Shown piece after piece: positions 49,419 to 58,850 of a DNA stretch of 64,000 nt (the first letter of the stretch is position 1; each line of letters starts with the position of its first letter). This DNA comes from Aequorivita sp. UBA3180 (GTDB lineage Bacteria > Bacteroidota > Bacteroidia > Flavobacteriales > Flavobacteriaceae), in NCBI GenBank assembly GCA_002364215.1, contig DEXQ01000015.1, positions 94,158-158,157 on the forward strand, written 5' to 3'. The notes beneath the pieces are model-generated. The model saw only the letters and a list, made by a program, of their open reading frames with translations. It did not search any database and had not been told where the DNA came from. Made by a program: the position numbers and the translations under genes.

Positions 49419-52031
49419 TTACTTTAGAAAATCTTTCGCTTTTGATAATGCTTCCTCTATTCCAGCAGGATTTTTACCGCCTGCAGTTGCGAAGAAAGTC
49501 TGTCCGCCGCCACCGCCTTGGATGTATTTTCCTAGTTCGCGAATAATCTTTCCGGCATCCAGATTTTTTTCACTGGCCAATTCCTTTGAAATATAGCAAG
49601 CAAGCAACGCTTTTCCGTCGTTTTCAGCACCGAAAACCACAAATAGATTTTCAGTTTCGCCACCCATTTCAAAGGCCAAATCCTTCATTCCGCCAGCGTC
49701 CAAATCTATCTTTTTCGCAAGGAAATTGATTCCGTTTATTTGCTGTATTTCAGCTTTTAAATCACCTTTTAAATTCTTGGCTTTATCCTTCAATAATTGC
49801 TGAATCTGCTTTTGCAAATTACTGTTTTCTTCCTGCAGACTTTCCACAGCTTTTACCGGATCCTGTGCATTGTTCAACGCTTTTTGGAGTGCGGCAAACG
49901 ATTCACTTCTATCAATAAAATATTGTTTGGCAGCATCGCCGGTAATCGCTTCAATCCTTCGTATTCCGGAAGCAACGGCACCTTCGGAAGTGATTATAAA
50001 ATGCCAAATATCATTCGTATTCGGCACGTGGGTTCCGCCGCAAAGCTCCATCGATTTCCCAAATTTAATCGCACGAACGGCATCGCCATATTTTTCACCG
50101 AAAAGTGCAATGGCTCCTTCGTCGATGGCTTGTTGGTAGGGAATATTTCTTCGTTCTTCCAAAGCGATTCCTTCGCGGATTCTTGCATTCACAAAATCTT
50201 CAACTTGCTTCAACTCCTCATCACTCACTTTTGCAAAATGTGAAAAGTCAAAACGCAAATTTCTGCTGTGGACCATACTTCCTTTTTGCGCCACGTGCTC
50301 GCCCAAAATATTGCGCAAACCTTGGTGGAGCAAATGCGTTGCTGTGTGGTTTGAAGCAGTTCGGCTTCGTTGTTTTTCGTCAACCACCGCTTTAAAAGTA
50401 GTTTCAGGATTTCGCGGAAGTGTCTTTGTAAAATGGATTATTAAATTGTTCTCCTTTTTGGTATCAACAATATAAGTAACGCCGCCATCGGCAGCTTCCA
50501 AATAACCTTTATCGCCCACTTGGCCTCCACCTTCGGGATAAAAAGGCGTTAGGTTGAAAACCAATTGGTACATTTCGCCTTCTTTTTTACTGTCCACTTT
50601 TCGGTAACGGGTAATTTTTACTTGGGTTTCCAAAGTATCATAACCCACAAATTCCTCCACGTCATCTTTTTCCAGAACAACCCAGTCGCCAGTTTCCACT
50701 TTTGTTGCGGCGCGGGAGCGCTCTTTCTGTTGCTGAAGTTCGGCGTCAAATTCCTTTTCGTTCAACGAATAGCCGCGCTCACGAAGAATCAATGCCGTTA
50801 AATCTATCGGGAAACCGAAGGTATCGTACAATTCAAACGCTTTTTTACCGGAAATTTCCTTTGAATCTGCGGTTTCAATTACGTTTTCCAGCAACACCAA
50901 ACCTTGGTCCAGCGTTCGCAGAAATGATTGTTCCTCTTCGCGAATAACATTCGTGATTAAGTTCTTTTCAGTAATTAATTCCGGAAAAGCGTCGCCCATT
51001 TGCGCGCTGAGTGTTTCTACCAATTTATAAATAAAAGGCTCTTTTTTGTCCAAGAACGTAAACCCGTAACGGATGGCCCTTCTCAAAATTCTTCGTATTA
51101 CATAGCCGGCGCCCGTATTGCTCGGAAGCTGTCCATCCGAGATTGAAAATGCCACGGCGCGAACGTGGTCTGCAATTACCCGTGTCGCAATATCTTTCTT
51201 TTCGTCCTTTCCGTATTTTGAATTCGTAATTGCCTCAATCTCGCGAATTAGCGGTGTAAAAACATCGGTATCGTAATTGCTCTGTTTATTTTGCAAAACC
51301 ATACACAAACGTTCAAAACCCATCCCGGTATCAACGTGCTGTGCAGGTAATTTTTCAAGGCTGCCGTTGGCTTTTCGGTTGAATTGCATAAAAACCAAGT
51401 TCCAGATTTCCACTACTTGCGGATGGTCGTTATTCACCAAATCCTTCCCCGGAATTTTAGCCTTCTCTTCCGCCGAACGAATATCTACGTGTATTTCGCT
51501 ACATGGTCCGCACGGACCTTGGTCGCCCATTTCCCAAAAATTGTCCTTTTTGTTTCCATTTAAAATGCGATCTTCGGGCACGAATTGTTTCCAAAGTTCA
51601 TAAGCTTCGGTATCGCGCTCCAAACCTTCACTTTCATCGCCTTCAAAAATGGTTACGTAGAGAATTTCCTTATCAATTTTATAGACTTCGGTCAAAAGCT
51701 CCCACGCCCATTCGATGGCTTCTTTCTTAAAATAGTCTCCAAAACTCCAGTTCCCCAACATTTCAAACATGGTGTGGTGGTAGGTGTCCATTCCCACTTC
51801 TTCGAGATCGTTGTGCTTTCCGCTTACGCGCAGACATTTTTGTGTATCGGCTATGCGGTTGCTTTTCGGCTTACCATTTCCGAGGAAATATTCCTTAAAT
51901 GGCGCCATCCCACTGTTGATGAACATTAGCGTTGGGTCATTCTTCACCACCATTTGCGCCGAGGGCACAATTGCGTGATGTTTCGACTTGAAAAATTCTA
52001 AAAATTTGGAACGGGTTTCCTTCGAGTTCAT
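49419..52031 (-). CDS. alaS: Alanyl-tRNA synthetase
   Basis: 870 residues. Class II catalytic domain (TRSKFLEFFKSKHH start, motif 2 around WNLVFMQFNR), tRNA-recognition region, editing domain with the zinc set HTATHLLH (about 565-572) and CGGTH (about 670), and a C-terminal DHHA1 domain with GGGGGQTFFATAGGK. Charges tRNA-Ala and edits Ser/Gly mistakes. Divergent from the M23 peptidase gene. Confidence 0.97.
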   Translation of the reverse strand: MNSKETRSKFLEFFKSKHHAIVPSAQMVVKNDPTLMFINSGMAPFKEYFLGNGKPKSNRIADTQKCLRVSGKHNDLEEVGMDTYHHTMFEMLGNWSFGDYFKKEAIEWAWELLTEVYKIDKEILYVTIFEGDESEGLERDTEAYELWKQFVPEDRILNGNKKDNFWEMGDQGPCGPCSEIHVDIRSAEEKAKIPGKDLVNNDHPQVVEIWNLVFMQFNRKANGSLEKLPAQHVDTGMGFERLCMVLQNKQSNYDTDVFTPLIREIEAITNSKYGKDEKKDIATRVIADHVRAVAFSISDGQLPSNTGAGYVIRRILRRAIRYGFTFLDKKEPFIYKLVETLSAQMGDAFPELITEKNLITNVIREEEQSFLRTLDQGLVLLENVIETADSKEISGKKAFELYDTFGFPIDLTALILRERGYSLNEKEFDAELQQQKERSRAATKVETGDWVVLEKDDVEEFVGYDTLETQVKITRYRKVDSKKEGEMYQLVFNLTPFYPEGGGQVGDKGYLEAADGGVTYIVDTKKENNLIIHFTKTLPRNPETTFKAVVDEKQRSRTASNHTATHLLHQGLRNILGEHVAQKGSMVHSRNLRFDFSHFAKVSDEELKQVEDFVNARIREGIALEERRNIPYQQAIDEGAIALFGEKYGDAVRAIKFGKSMELCGGTHVPNTNDIWHFIITSEGAVASGIRRIEAITGDAAKQYFIDRSESFAALQKALNNAQDPVKAVESLQEENSNLQKQIQQLLKDKAKNLKGDLKAEIQQINGINFLAKKIDLDAGGMKDLAFEMGGETENLFVVFGAENDGKALLACYISKELASEKNLDAGKIIRELGKYIQGGGGGQTFFATAGGKNPAGIEEALSKAKDFLK

Positions 52032-52060
52032 TTCTTATAAAGTTATGCTAAAATTAAGGG

Positions 52061-52092
52061 TTGGGCGCAGTGGCAAACAATTTCTATATTTG
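52061..52092 (+). promoter_or_regulatory. Promoter of the M23 peptidase gene
   Basis: TTG (52061-52063), 21 nt, TATATTTG (52085-52092), full consensus, 63 bp before the ATG at 52155. Confidence 0.75.
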
Positions 52093-52154
52093 TAAAAACG
52101 TTACCTTTACTTCGCGCGAACAAGCAACGCGCAAAAATAGCAATTTTTTAACGC

Positions 52155-53132
52155 ATGTCTAAGGTTAAATATTACTACGATAGCGAAACGCTCTCGTACC
52201 GAAAAATAGAAAAGAAAAAAGGCCGAAAACTGAAGATTTTCGCTCTTAGCCTATTGGGAATGTTTTTAAGTGGCTTTCTGCTGCTTTTGGTCTATATAAA
52301 TCTCCCGTCAGTACAAACCCCAAAAGAAATGTCTCTTCAGCGTGAGCTGAACCAAATGCAGCTTCAGTTTGAGCTTTTGAATAAAAAAATGGAGCAGGCA
52401 CAGGCCGTACTTGCAGAGGTTGAGGAGCGGGACAACAATCTTTATCGTGTATATTTCGAGACCAACCCCATTCCCGAAGAGCAGCGGAGAGCTGGTTTTG
52501 GAGGTATTAACCGCTATAAGGACCTGGAGGGTTTTGACAATTCAAAATTGATAATAAATACCACCCGCAATCTGGATATTTTAACCAAGCAGATTGTGGT
52601 GCAGTCGAAATCGTTGGATGAAATAGCCAAACTTGCCGAGGAAAAAGAAAAACTTTTGGCCGCCATTCCAGCAATTCAACCAGTAAAAAATGAAGACCTA
52701 ACGCGAATGGCATCAGGTTATGGTTACAGAACCGATCCATTTACAAAGGCTAGAAAGTTTCACTACGGAATGGATTTTACCGCACCACGAGGAACCCCGG
52801 TTTATGCAACGGGCGATGGTAAAGTAACCCGCGCCGACAATACGGCCACGGGCTATGGAAACCACGTGGTGATTGACCACGGCTATGGCTATGAAAGTCT
52901 GTATGGACATTTATACAAATACAATGTGCGCCCAGGGCAAAAAGTACAGCGCGGCGACATTATAGGTTTTGTGGGAAGCACCGGAAGAAGCGAGGCGCCT
53001 CATTGTCATTACGAAGTATTTAAAGATGGCGAACGCATTAACCCGATTAATTTTTACTATGGAAGCTTAACTGCGGAAGAATTTGCCGAAATCTTGAGAA
53101 AATCACAGGAAGAAAACCAATCTTTAGATTAA
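52155..53132 (+). CDS. M23-family metallopeptidase (cell-wall endopeptidase type)
   Basis: 325 residues: short cytoplasmic start, one membrane segment (about 28-48), coiled coil (about 60-95), linker and M23 domain (about 185-310). Zinc ligands H203 and D207 (HYGMD) and the HxH pair H283/H285 are present, with H252 in YGHL. It likely cleaves peptidoglycan cross-bridges or scaffolds a divisome-type amidase in the periplasm. The intact metal site suggests activity. Followed by a MerR gene 62 bp downstream. Confidence 0.92.
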   Translation: MSKVKYYYDSETLSYRKIEKKKGRKLKIFALSLLGMFLSGFLLLLVYINLPSVQTPKEMSLQRELNQMQLQFELLNKKMEQAQAVLAEVEERDNNLYRVYFETNPIPEEQRRAGFGGINRYKDLEGFDNSKLIINTTRNLDILTKQIVVQSKSLDEIAKLAEEKEKLLAAIPAIQPVKNEDLTRMASGYGYRTDPFTKARKFHYGMDFTAPRGTPVYATGDGKVTRADNTATGYGNHVVIDHGYGYESLYGHLYKYNVRPGQKVQRGDIIGFVGSTGRSEAPHCHYEVFKDGERINPINFYYGSLTAEEFAEILRKSQEENQSLD

Positions 53133-53193
53133 ATTCCAAAAAATTGAAATTAATCACTGATAACCCTTAACCCTTAACTCTTAACAAAAACAA

Positions 53194-53523
53194 ATGCACA
53201 TAGACCTACCCGAAAAACTATATTACGGCATTGGCGAAGTAGCCGAAGCTTTCGGCGTTAATACCTCGCTGATACGTTTTTGGGAAAAGGAATTTGATGT
53301 ATTGAAGCCAAAAAAAAATGCCAAAGGCAACCGAAAGTTTACCCCGCAGGACATCAAAAATCTGGAATTGATTTACCATTTGGTGAAAGAGCGCGGGTTT
53401 ACGCTGGAAGGCGCAAAAATCCATTTAAAGGAAAACAAACAAAAAACACTCGACCAGTTTGAGATTATTCGAAAACTGGAATCGGTAAAAGCAGAACTTT
53501 TAAAAATCAAAGAACAACTCTAA
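53194..53523 (+). CDS. MerR-family transcriptional regulator
   Basis: 109 residues: MerR winged helix (about 7-75, KLYYGIGEVAEAFGVNTSLIRFWEKEF) followed by a short dimerisation coiled coil (about 80-109). No effector domain and no Cys, so not a metal sensor of the classical kind. The ligand and target are unknown; it lies between a peptidase and LemA genes on the same strand. Confidence 0.88.
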   Translation: MHIDLPEKLYYGIGEVAEAFGVNTSLIRFWEKEFDVLKPKKNAKGNRKFTPQDIKNLELIYHLVKERGFTLEGAKIHLKENKQKTLDQFEIIRKLESVKAELLKIKEQL

Positions 53524-53536
53524 AATCAACCTTATC

Positions 53537-54148
53537 ATGAAAAAATGGTTACCCATTATTATTATTCTTGGCCTTATTTTAATCATTGGAGGCTATTTGG
53601 CCAGTCTTAACAACAAATTGGTCGTTTTGGATGAAAAAGCCACTGCCCAATGGGCAAATGTGGAAAGCTCATATCAACGTCGTGCAGACCTCATTCCTAA
53701 TATTGTCAGTACTGCAAAAGGCTATGCCGAGTTTGAACAGGAAACATTGGTTGCTGTTACTGAAGCACGCAGTAAAGCCACTTCCATAAATATTGATCCT
53801 TCTAACATAACCCCGGAACAACTTGCCCAATATCAACAGGCACAGGCAGGCGTAACTTCCGCGCTTTCACGATTATTGGCTGTTTTTGAGAGATACCCCG
53901 ATTTAAAGGCGAATGAAAATTTCAAGGAACTGATAAACGAACTGGAACGCACCGAAAACCGCATCAACGTGGAGCGCAACAGGTTCAACGAAGAAGCGCG
54001 ACTGTTCAATACCGAAATAAATCAATTCCCAACAAAAATATTTGCTGGAATGTTAGGCTTCGACGAAAAAGCGTACTTCAAAGCTGATGAAGGAAGCGAG
54101 AAAGCACCCGAAGTGAATTTTGATGACTTAGGAAAAGACAAAGAGTAA
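53537..54148 (+). CDS. LemA family protein
   Basis: 203 residues: one N-terminal membrane segment (about 4-22) and a long helical bundle facing outside, with the LemA signature RRADLIPNIVSTAKGYAEFE. LemA proteins associate with TPM-domain partners, encoded here by the next three genes. The start of the first TPM gene overlaps its stop (TAATG). Confidence 0.92.
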   Translation: MKKWLPIIIILGLILIIGGYLASLNNKLVVLDEKATAQWANVESSYQRRADLIPNIVSTAKGYAEFEQETLVAVTEARSKATSINIDPSNITPEQLAQYQQAQAGVTSALSRLLAVFERYPDLKANENFKELINELERTENRINVERNRFNEEARLFNTEINQFPTKIFAGMLGFDEKAYFKADEGSEKAPEVNFDDLGKDKE

Positions 54149-54609
54149 TGTCTAAAGTTGAAGATTTTCTTACTTCTGAAGAAGAAGCCGCAATAATTGA
54201 AGCCATTCGCACTGCCGAAAAAAACACCTCGGGCGAAATACGGGTACATTTGGAACCCTCTTCCATTTCCGCAGAAGAACCAAACGAGCACATTGACGCC
54301 TTTGATCGCGCCGCGGAAGTTTTTGATATGCTGAATATGCACAACACCGCAGAACGCAACGGCGTACTTATTTATGTTGCTGTAGATGACCGAACGCTTG
54401 TAATTATGGGCGACCAGGGCATCAATGACATTGTGGGCCAGAATTTTTGGGAAAGCACCAAAGACATTATCATCAACCATTTTAAGAATGGAGAAATGAA
54501 ACAAGGTTTGGTAGAAGGAATTCTAAAAGCTGGCGAACAGTTGAAAAAACATTTCCCACACCAAAAAGATGACAAAAATGAACTGCCGGATGATATTTCC
54601 GTAGGATAA
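54148..54609 (+). CDS. TPM-domain protein, soluble (first of three)
   Basis: 153 residues, a TPM domain without signal peptide or membrane segment, so probably cytoplasmic: GEIRVHLEP, NGVLIYVAVDDRTLVIMGDQGIND and the final KHFPHQ stretch. TPM domains were linked to a phosphatase-like activity in plant TLP18.3; the bacterial role is unclear. Overlaps lemA by 1 bp. Confidence 0.85.
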   Translation: MSKVEDFLTSEEEAAIIEAIRTAEKNTSGEIRVHLEPSSISAEEPNEHIDAFDRAAEVFDMLNMHNTAERNGVLIYVAVDDRTLVIMGDQGINDIVGQNFWESTKDIIINHFKNGEMKQGLVEGILKAGEQLKKHFPHQKDDKNELPDDISVG

Positions 54610-54655
54610 CTTTAAGTATTCAGTTGGCAGTTGCAGTTAGCAGTAAAAAAATTTA

Positions 54656-55456
54656 ATGAAACAATTTCTTCTGAAATATAATTTCTTATTTGTATTTATT
54701 GCAGTCACATTTTTTTATCAAAATGTTTCTGCCCAATATGAAATCCCACCAAAACCTGATAAACAGACTTCACTTTACGATTATATAAATCTGCTTACCC
54801 CCACACAGAAAAATGCGCTGGAAAGCAAGTTGGTTCGTTATGCAGATTCCACTTCCACGCAAATTGTTTGCATTATTATTGGTTCCACAAATGGTGAAGA
54901 CATTTCCATGCTCGGCGCAGAATGGGGCCAAAAATGGGGTATCGGCCAAAGCGGTGAAGACAACGGAATTGTTATAACACTTGCCAAAGACGACCGCAAG
55001 GTTGATATAAATACTGGCTACGGCATAGAATACCGAATCACCGATTTAATGTCTGAACGTATCATAAACCGAATAATGATTCCCGAATTTAAAACCGGAA
55101 ATTATTATGAAGGCCTGGATAAAGGTAGCGATGCCATCTTTGCGGCGCTGAAAGGCGAATTTAAGGAAGACCGCGATTTCGGAAAAAAAGACGGCACGCC
55201 TATCCCTTTTTTCATCATATTCATCTTTATCATTATCATCATTGCGCTTATGCGTAAAGGCGGTCGCGGTAGTAAAGGCGGTGGAGGCGGAAGCTTGTTG
55301 GACATTATTGTACTGAGCAGCCTTGGTCGCGGTGGTTTTGGCGGCGGCGGTGGAAGCTTTGGCGGCGGTGGAAGTTTCGGTGGAGGCGGAGGCGGCTTTG
55401 GCGGCGGTTTCGGCGGCGGTGGCTTTGGCGGTGGTGGCGCTAGCGGGGGTTGGTAG
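54656..55456 (+). CDS. TPM-domain membrane protein with Gly-rich tail (second of three)
   Basis: 266 residues: signal peptide (about 1-26), TPM domain (about 38-165, with QIVCIIIGSTNGEDI and DRKVDINTGYGIEYRITD), a membrane segment (about 183-199, IPFFIIFIFIIIIIALM) and a Gly-rich C-terminus of about 65 residues (GGG(F)GGG repeats). This YgcG-like architecture fits a protein anchored in the inner membrane. Coding DNA for the tail is a GGCGGTGGAG-type simple repeat. Confidence 0.9.
   Translation: MKQFLLKYNFLFVFIAVTFFYQNVSAQYEIPPKPDKQTSLYDYINLLTPTQKNALESKLVRYADSTSTQIVCIIIGSTNGEDISMLGAEWGQKWGIGQSGEDNGIVITLAKDDRKVDINTGYGIEYRITDLMSERIINRIMIPEFKTGNYYEGLDKGSDAIFAALKGEFKEDRDFGKKDGTPIPFFIIFIFIIIIIALMRKGGRGSKGGGGGSLLDIIVLSSLGRGGFGGGGGSFGGGGSFGGGGGGFGGGFGGGGFGGGGASGGW
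55240..55456 (+). repeat. Gly-codon simple-sequence tract
   Basis: G-rich GGCGGTGGA/GGTTTTGGC repeats encoding the Gly-rich tail of the second TPM protein. Prone to length variation. Confidence 0.7.
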
Positions 55457-55479
55457 ACTAAAATTATATATTTATAAGT

Positions 55480-55992
55480 ATGAAGTTTTCATCTACAGCA
55501 CTTTTACTTTTTCTATTATTTTTTTCCTGTAAAAGTCAAGTCAATAGTGATTCATCCATTCTTCAAGAAAATTCTAATTCTCTAGCAGTAGTTGATTCTT
55601 CAAATATTTTTTCAATTTCAGAAAATTATGACCTGGCCAACAAACTGGTGCAATACGCAGAAAAGACAACTCGGCAAATAGTTGTAGTAACTGTAGATTC
55701 TATTTTTCCATATGATGATATTCGAAAATATGCCGGTGATTTAAGAAATTATTGGGGTATTGTACAGAAAGATGTGGACAATGGGTTAGTTTTGGTACTG
55801 TCAACTTCCTTAAAAAAAGTAGCAATTTCTACAGGATATGGAACCAAAAAAATACTAACCGATTCTATTTGCAAAAAAGTAATTGACAGTGTAATGGTTC
55901 CAGCCTTTAAAAAAGGTAATTATTATATTGGTGTTGATAATGGAGTAGACTCGCTTATTGAGATATGGAATACAAAAAAAACATTTGACTAA
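55480..55992 (+). CDS. TPM-domain lipoprotein (third of three)
   Basis: 170 residues: lipoprotein signal (lipobox FFSC, Cys about 17), a Ser/Asn-rich linker and a TPM domain with QIVVVTVDSIFPYDDI and LKKVAISTGYGTKKILTD that parallels the second TPM protein, but without transmembrane segment or Gly tail. Codon use and base composition look more A/T-rich than its neighbours. It ends 4 bp inside the convergent outer-membrane gene. Confidence 0.82.
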   Translation: MKFSSTALLLFLLFFSCKSQVNSDSSILQENSNSLAVVDSSNIFSISENYDLANKLVQYAEKTTRQIVVVTVDSIFPYDDIRKYAGDLRNYWGIVQKDVDNGLVLVLSTSLKKVAISTGYGTKKILTDSICKKVIDSVMVPAFKKGNYYIGVDNGVDSLIEIWNTKKTFD

Positions 55993-58757
55993 TCCCACGG
56001 ATTGTCATCTATTTCTCCTTTCTTCCCAAGTGTATTGAATTTGTAGCTCAACGTAAGCATAAAATATTGCTTTAATACCGTGCTCTGTACATCTTGAATG
56101 TAATCTTCATTTGAAACCCTGAGAACATTGTTGTTTTGATTCAATAAGTCATAAACTTTTAACGCAACACTTCCTTTTTCTTTTAAAAAGGTATAAGTCA
56201 ACGAGGCATTCCAAAAAACATAACTTTGGTCAAAACCATCGGCCACATCGGCATTGTACACATACTTAATATCATTACTCCATTCTAAAAATTTTGGAAA
56301 AAATGTCTTTGTTCGAAAGTTAAGTTCGTGGCGTGTATAGTTACGGTCTTCAAAGGCGTCAATATCAAAACTATTGATATTGTAATTAAGAGTGTATCTC
56401 GGGCCAAACTCGAAATAATCATCCCAGGTAAATGTTGCTCCCACAGTAGGGAAATAACCAATTGTCCTACTATTATATTTTATATTATTATTAAAATTTA
56501 CACTCTTAGATGTATTAATATATAAGCTTGCCCCAAGTTTTAAAGTACGTAAACTATCAATTTTTGAACTTTTGTTATACCCTATATTTCCCGAAACGCT
56601 ATAATTACCATCAACATTTGTATAGGTGGTATTTCGTATGAAATTTTCATCAATAATGGTTTTGGGAACCACCCTATCATTTGTAAATTCAGCATTTAAG
56701 TATGAGAAAAAACCTGATTGCGTTTGATAGTCATAGTTATTTGCCCCAAAATATATTCTATTTTCGTTGGAGGGTTTTAAGTCTGGGTTTCCCGTAGTAA
56801 TATTCAATGGATCGGAAATATCTACATAAGGTGAAAGTTGGTCAATACTAGGGGCATTATTTTGTAAATAATAACCTGAATAAATACTGAATTTTTTGCT
56901 GAAACTATACCGAAAATTCGCGCTTAACTCCAAAGCGTTAAAATGGTTTTCAAATTGAATATCACGAAGGGCATCATTACTTTCGAGCGTTCGGAAAACA
57001 TAGGAAGCATTGATGCGGGCATATATTTTTTCATTTCTATAGTTAACACCAATTTCTGGGGTAGAGCTTTCGTTAGTGTTTACGAAATCTGTGCTTTGCG
57101 CCGTATTGAATTCTGAAAAATCTTGTGTTATATCATTAAAGTCAAATACACTGCGTTTATCTACACGCTTCTCGTTTTGGAAAGTATAGCTTAAATTCAT
57201 AAAAAGGGTATCGGCAATTAAAGGAAAGTTGAACGATGGAGAAATTCTATAACTATTTTTATCTTGATCGCCGTTTATAAATTGATTTCTATCAATAAGC
57301 GAGGGCGCATTGCCAAAAATTTGTGTCAATGATTGTTTGAAATCATCATTTTCAGTTCCGTTTACTTCGTTTCTTACAAACATTCTAAAATACCCCCCAC
57401 CGCTTCCATATTTTTTTGTGGCGATGAAAGTATTCTCAAAATTTCTTCCTTCGCGAAAACTTTGGTTGTTACTGTTGGACTGGTTTATTATTTCATCTAA
57501 AAGATTTCGGCTTTCTTCATTTCTTATAAAATTTTCCGAACTTTTATTAAAAGTAAATTGCGGCCGTACTTCAATTAAAAATGTAGAATCTATTTGGGTT
57601 TTAAAACGAATGTTTGCGGAATGAGTATCGCTCTCACTATCTGATCGCGAATTGGAAGTGGAAAAATATCTGTTCTCGGGTAAAATATTTTCACGTTCGC
57701 GAATTTCCTCGTTAAAGGAATTTGCTGAGGAATAGAAATAATCTGCGCTTATATCGGTGTCTTTCGAAAAATCATCGGCATAGTTTGCACCTATCGTACG
57801 CGAATTAGTAATTCCCTCTCCTCCTCCAAAAGATCTACCGTTATAGTTAAAAGAACCATTGCTGTTCATATTTATATAACGTGCACTGCCAAACATTTTT
57901 TCAATCTCGCCAAAACTGAATCCGGGTGAATTTATATTGTTCCCACCGGCCAAGGCACTTAGGCGAAGGTCATTATCAAAATAATTTAGAAGTCCGGCAT
58001 ACTCAAAACGTTTATCTGTTCCGCCACCCGCAGCCATCCTGCCAAAAACCCCCTTGTTTTTTTCTTCGTCAATGGTAATATTAATTGTTTTGTTTTGATC
58101 GTCGCCTTTTTCACCGGCAAAAGCCTCAGAATCAGTTTTTGTATCGGTCACTTGAATTTTATCTACAATTTCTTTGGTAAGGTTTCTAGTGGCAATTGTA
58201 GGATCGTCACCAAAAAATGGTTTCCCATTGACCAGAATTTTATTTACCGGTTTTCCGTTTACGGTAATCTTTCCTTGGGCATCAACTTCAACCCCCGGGA
58301 GTTCCTTTAATAAATCCTCAACCGTTGCATTAGCCTTTGTGCTGAAAGAGGCCGCATTAAACTCCAAGGTATCTTTTTTGATAGTAATAGGTGCGCGATT
58401 TGCAGTAACAACAACTCCTTCCAGCTCTTCGGCCAGAACCGCCATTTTTATGGTCCCTAAATCTATGGGTTGCCCGTTGAGCGTTACTTTTTTTCGGAAA
58501 GGGGTGTAACCATTATAACTTATGTTAACGTTTATCTCTTCGGAAGATGATTTTCCCACCAATTTAAAATCACCTTGTTTTCCAGTAATTGTATAGGTTA
58601 TTAAAGAACTGTCGGCTATTTTTTCTGCAAACACAGTAGCAGATTCCAACGGATATCCTTCACTTTCGTCTTCAAGTTTACCAGAAATCTCAAATTTTTG
58701 GGCATGAAGAAATGTAGATAGCAAGCTGAAAATCAGCAGATAAAAATACTTCTGCAT
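55989..58757 (-). CDS. TonB-dependent-receptor-like outer-membrane beta-barrel protein
   Basis: 922 residues: signal peptide 1-19, a CarboxypepD_reg-like fold (about 22-115), a plug-like region (KDTLEFNAASFSTKANATVEDLLKELPG, about 130-230), then a long beta-barrel (about 270-900). This is the outer membrane beta-barrel family (OMP_b-brl_3). No SusD partner is nearby, so a polysaccharide system is not indicated; substrate unknown. Confidence 0.88.
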   Translation of the reverse strand: MQKYFYLLIFSLLSTFLHAQKFEISGKLEDESEGYPLESATVFAEKIADSSLITYTITGKQGDFKLVGKSSSEEINVNISYNGYTPFRKKVTLNGQPIDLGTIKMAVLAEELEGVVVTANRAPITIKKDTLEFNAASFSTKANATVEDLLKELPGVEVDAQGKITVNGKPVNKILVNGKPFFGDDPTIATRNLTKEIVDKIQVTDTKTDSEAFAGEKGDDQNKTINITIDEEKNKGVFGRMAAGGGTDKRFEYAGLLNYFDNDLRLSALAGGNNINSPGFSFGEIEKMFGSARYINMNSNGSFNYNGRSFGGGEGITNSRTIGANYADDFSKDTDISADYFYSSANSFNEEIRERENILPENRYFSTSNSRSDSESDTHSANIRFKTQIDSTFLIEVRPQFTFNKSSENFIRNEESRNLLDEIINQSNSNNQSFREGRNFENTFIATKKYGSGGGYFRMFVRNEVNGTENDDFKQSLTQIFGNAPSLIDRNQFINGDQDKNSYRISPSFNFPLIADTLFMNLSYTFQNEKRVDKRSVFDFNDITQDFSEFNTAQSTDFVNTNESSTPEIGVNYRNEKIYARINASYVFRTLESNDALRDIQFENHFNALELSANFRYSFSKKFSIYSGYYLQNNAPSIDQLSPYVDISDPLNITTGNPDLKPSNENRIYFGANNYDYQTQSGFFSYLNAEFTNDRVVPKTIIDENFIRNTTYTNVDGNYSVSGNIGYNKSSKIDSLRTLKLGASLYINTSKSVNFNNNIKYNSRTIGYFPTVGATFTWDDYFEFGPRYTLNYNINSFDIDAFEDRNYTRHELNFRTKTFFPKFLEWSNDIKYVYNADVADGFDQSYVFWNASLTYTFLKEKGSVALKVYDLLNQNNNVLRVSNEDYIQDVQSTVLKQYFMLTLSYKFNTLGKKGEIDDNPWD

Positions 58758-58850
58758 ATAGGTAGATTCAATCTTTTTTAAGTTTTACTTTTCTGGGGAG
58801 AAAATAAAGCTTAAATATAGAAGAATTACCCTATAGAAAAGGAAAGTTTT

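Noticed and set aside
55323..55532. Alternative frame over the Gly-rich tail of the second TPM gene
   Set aside because: Ala/Val-rich translation is the frame-shifted reading of GGCGGT repeats; no independent gene.
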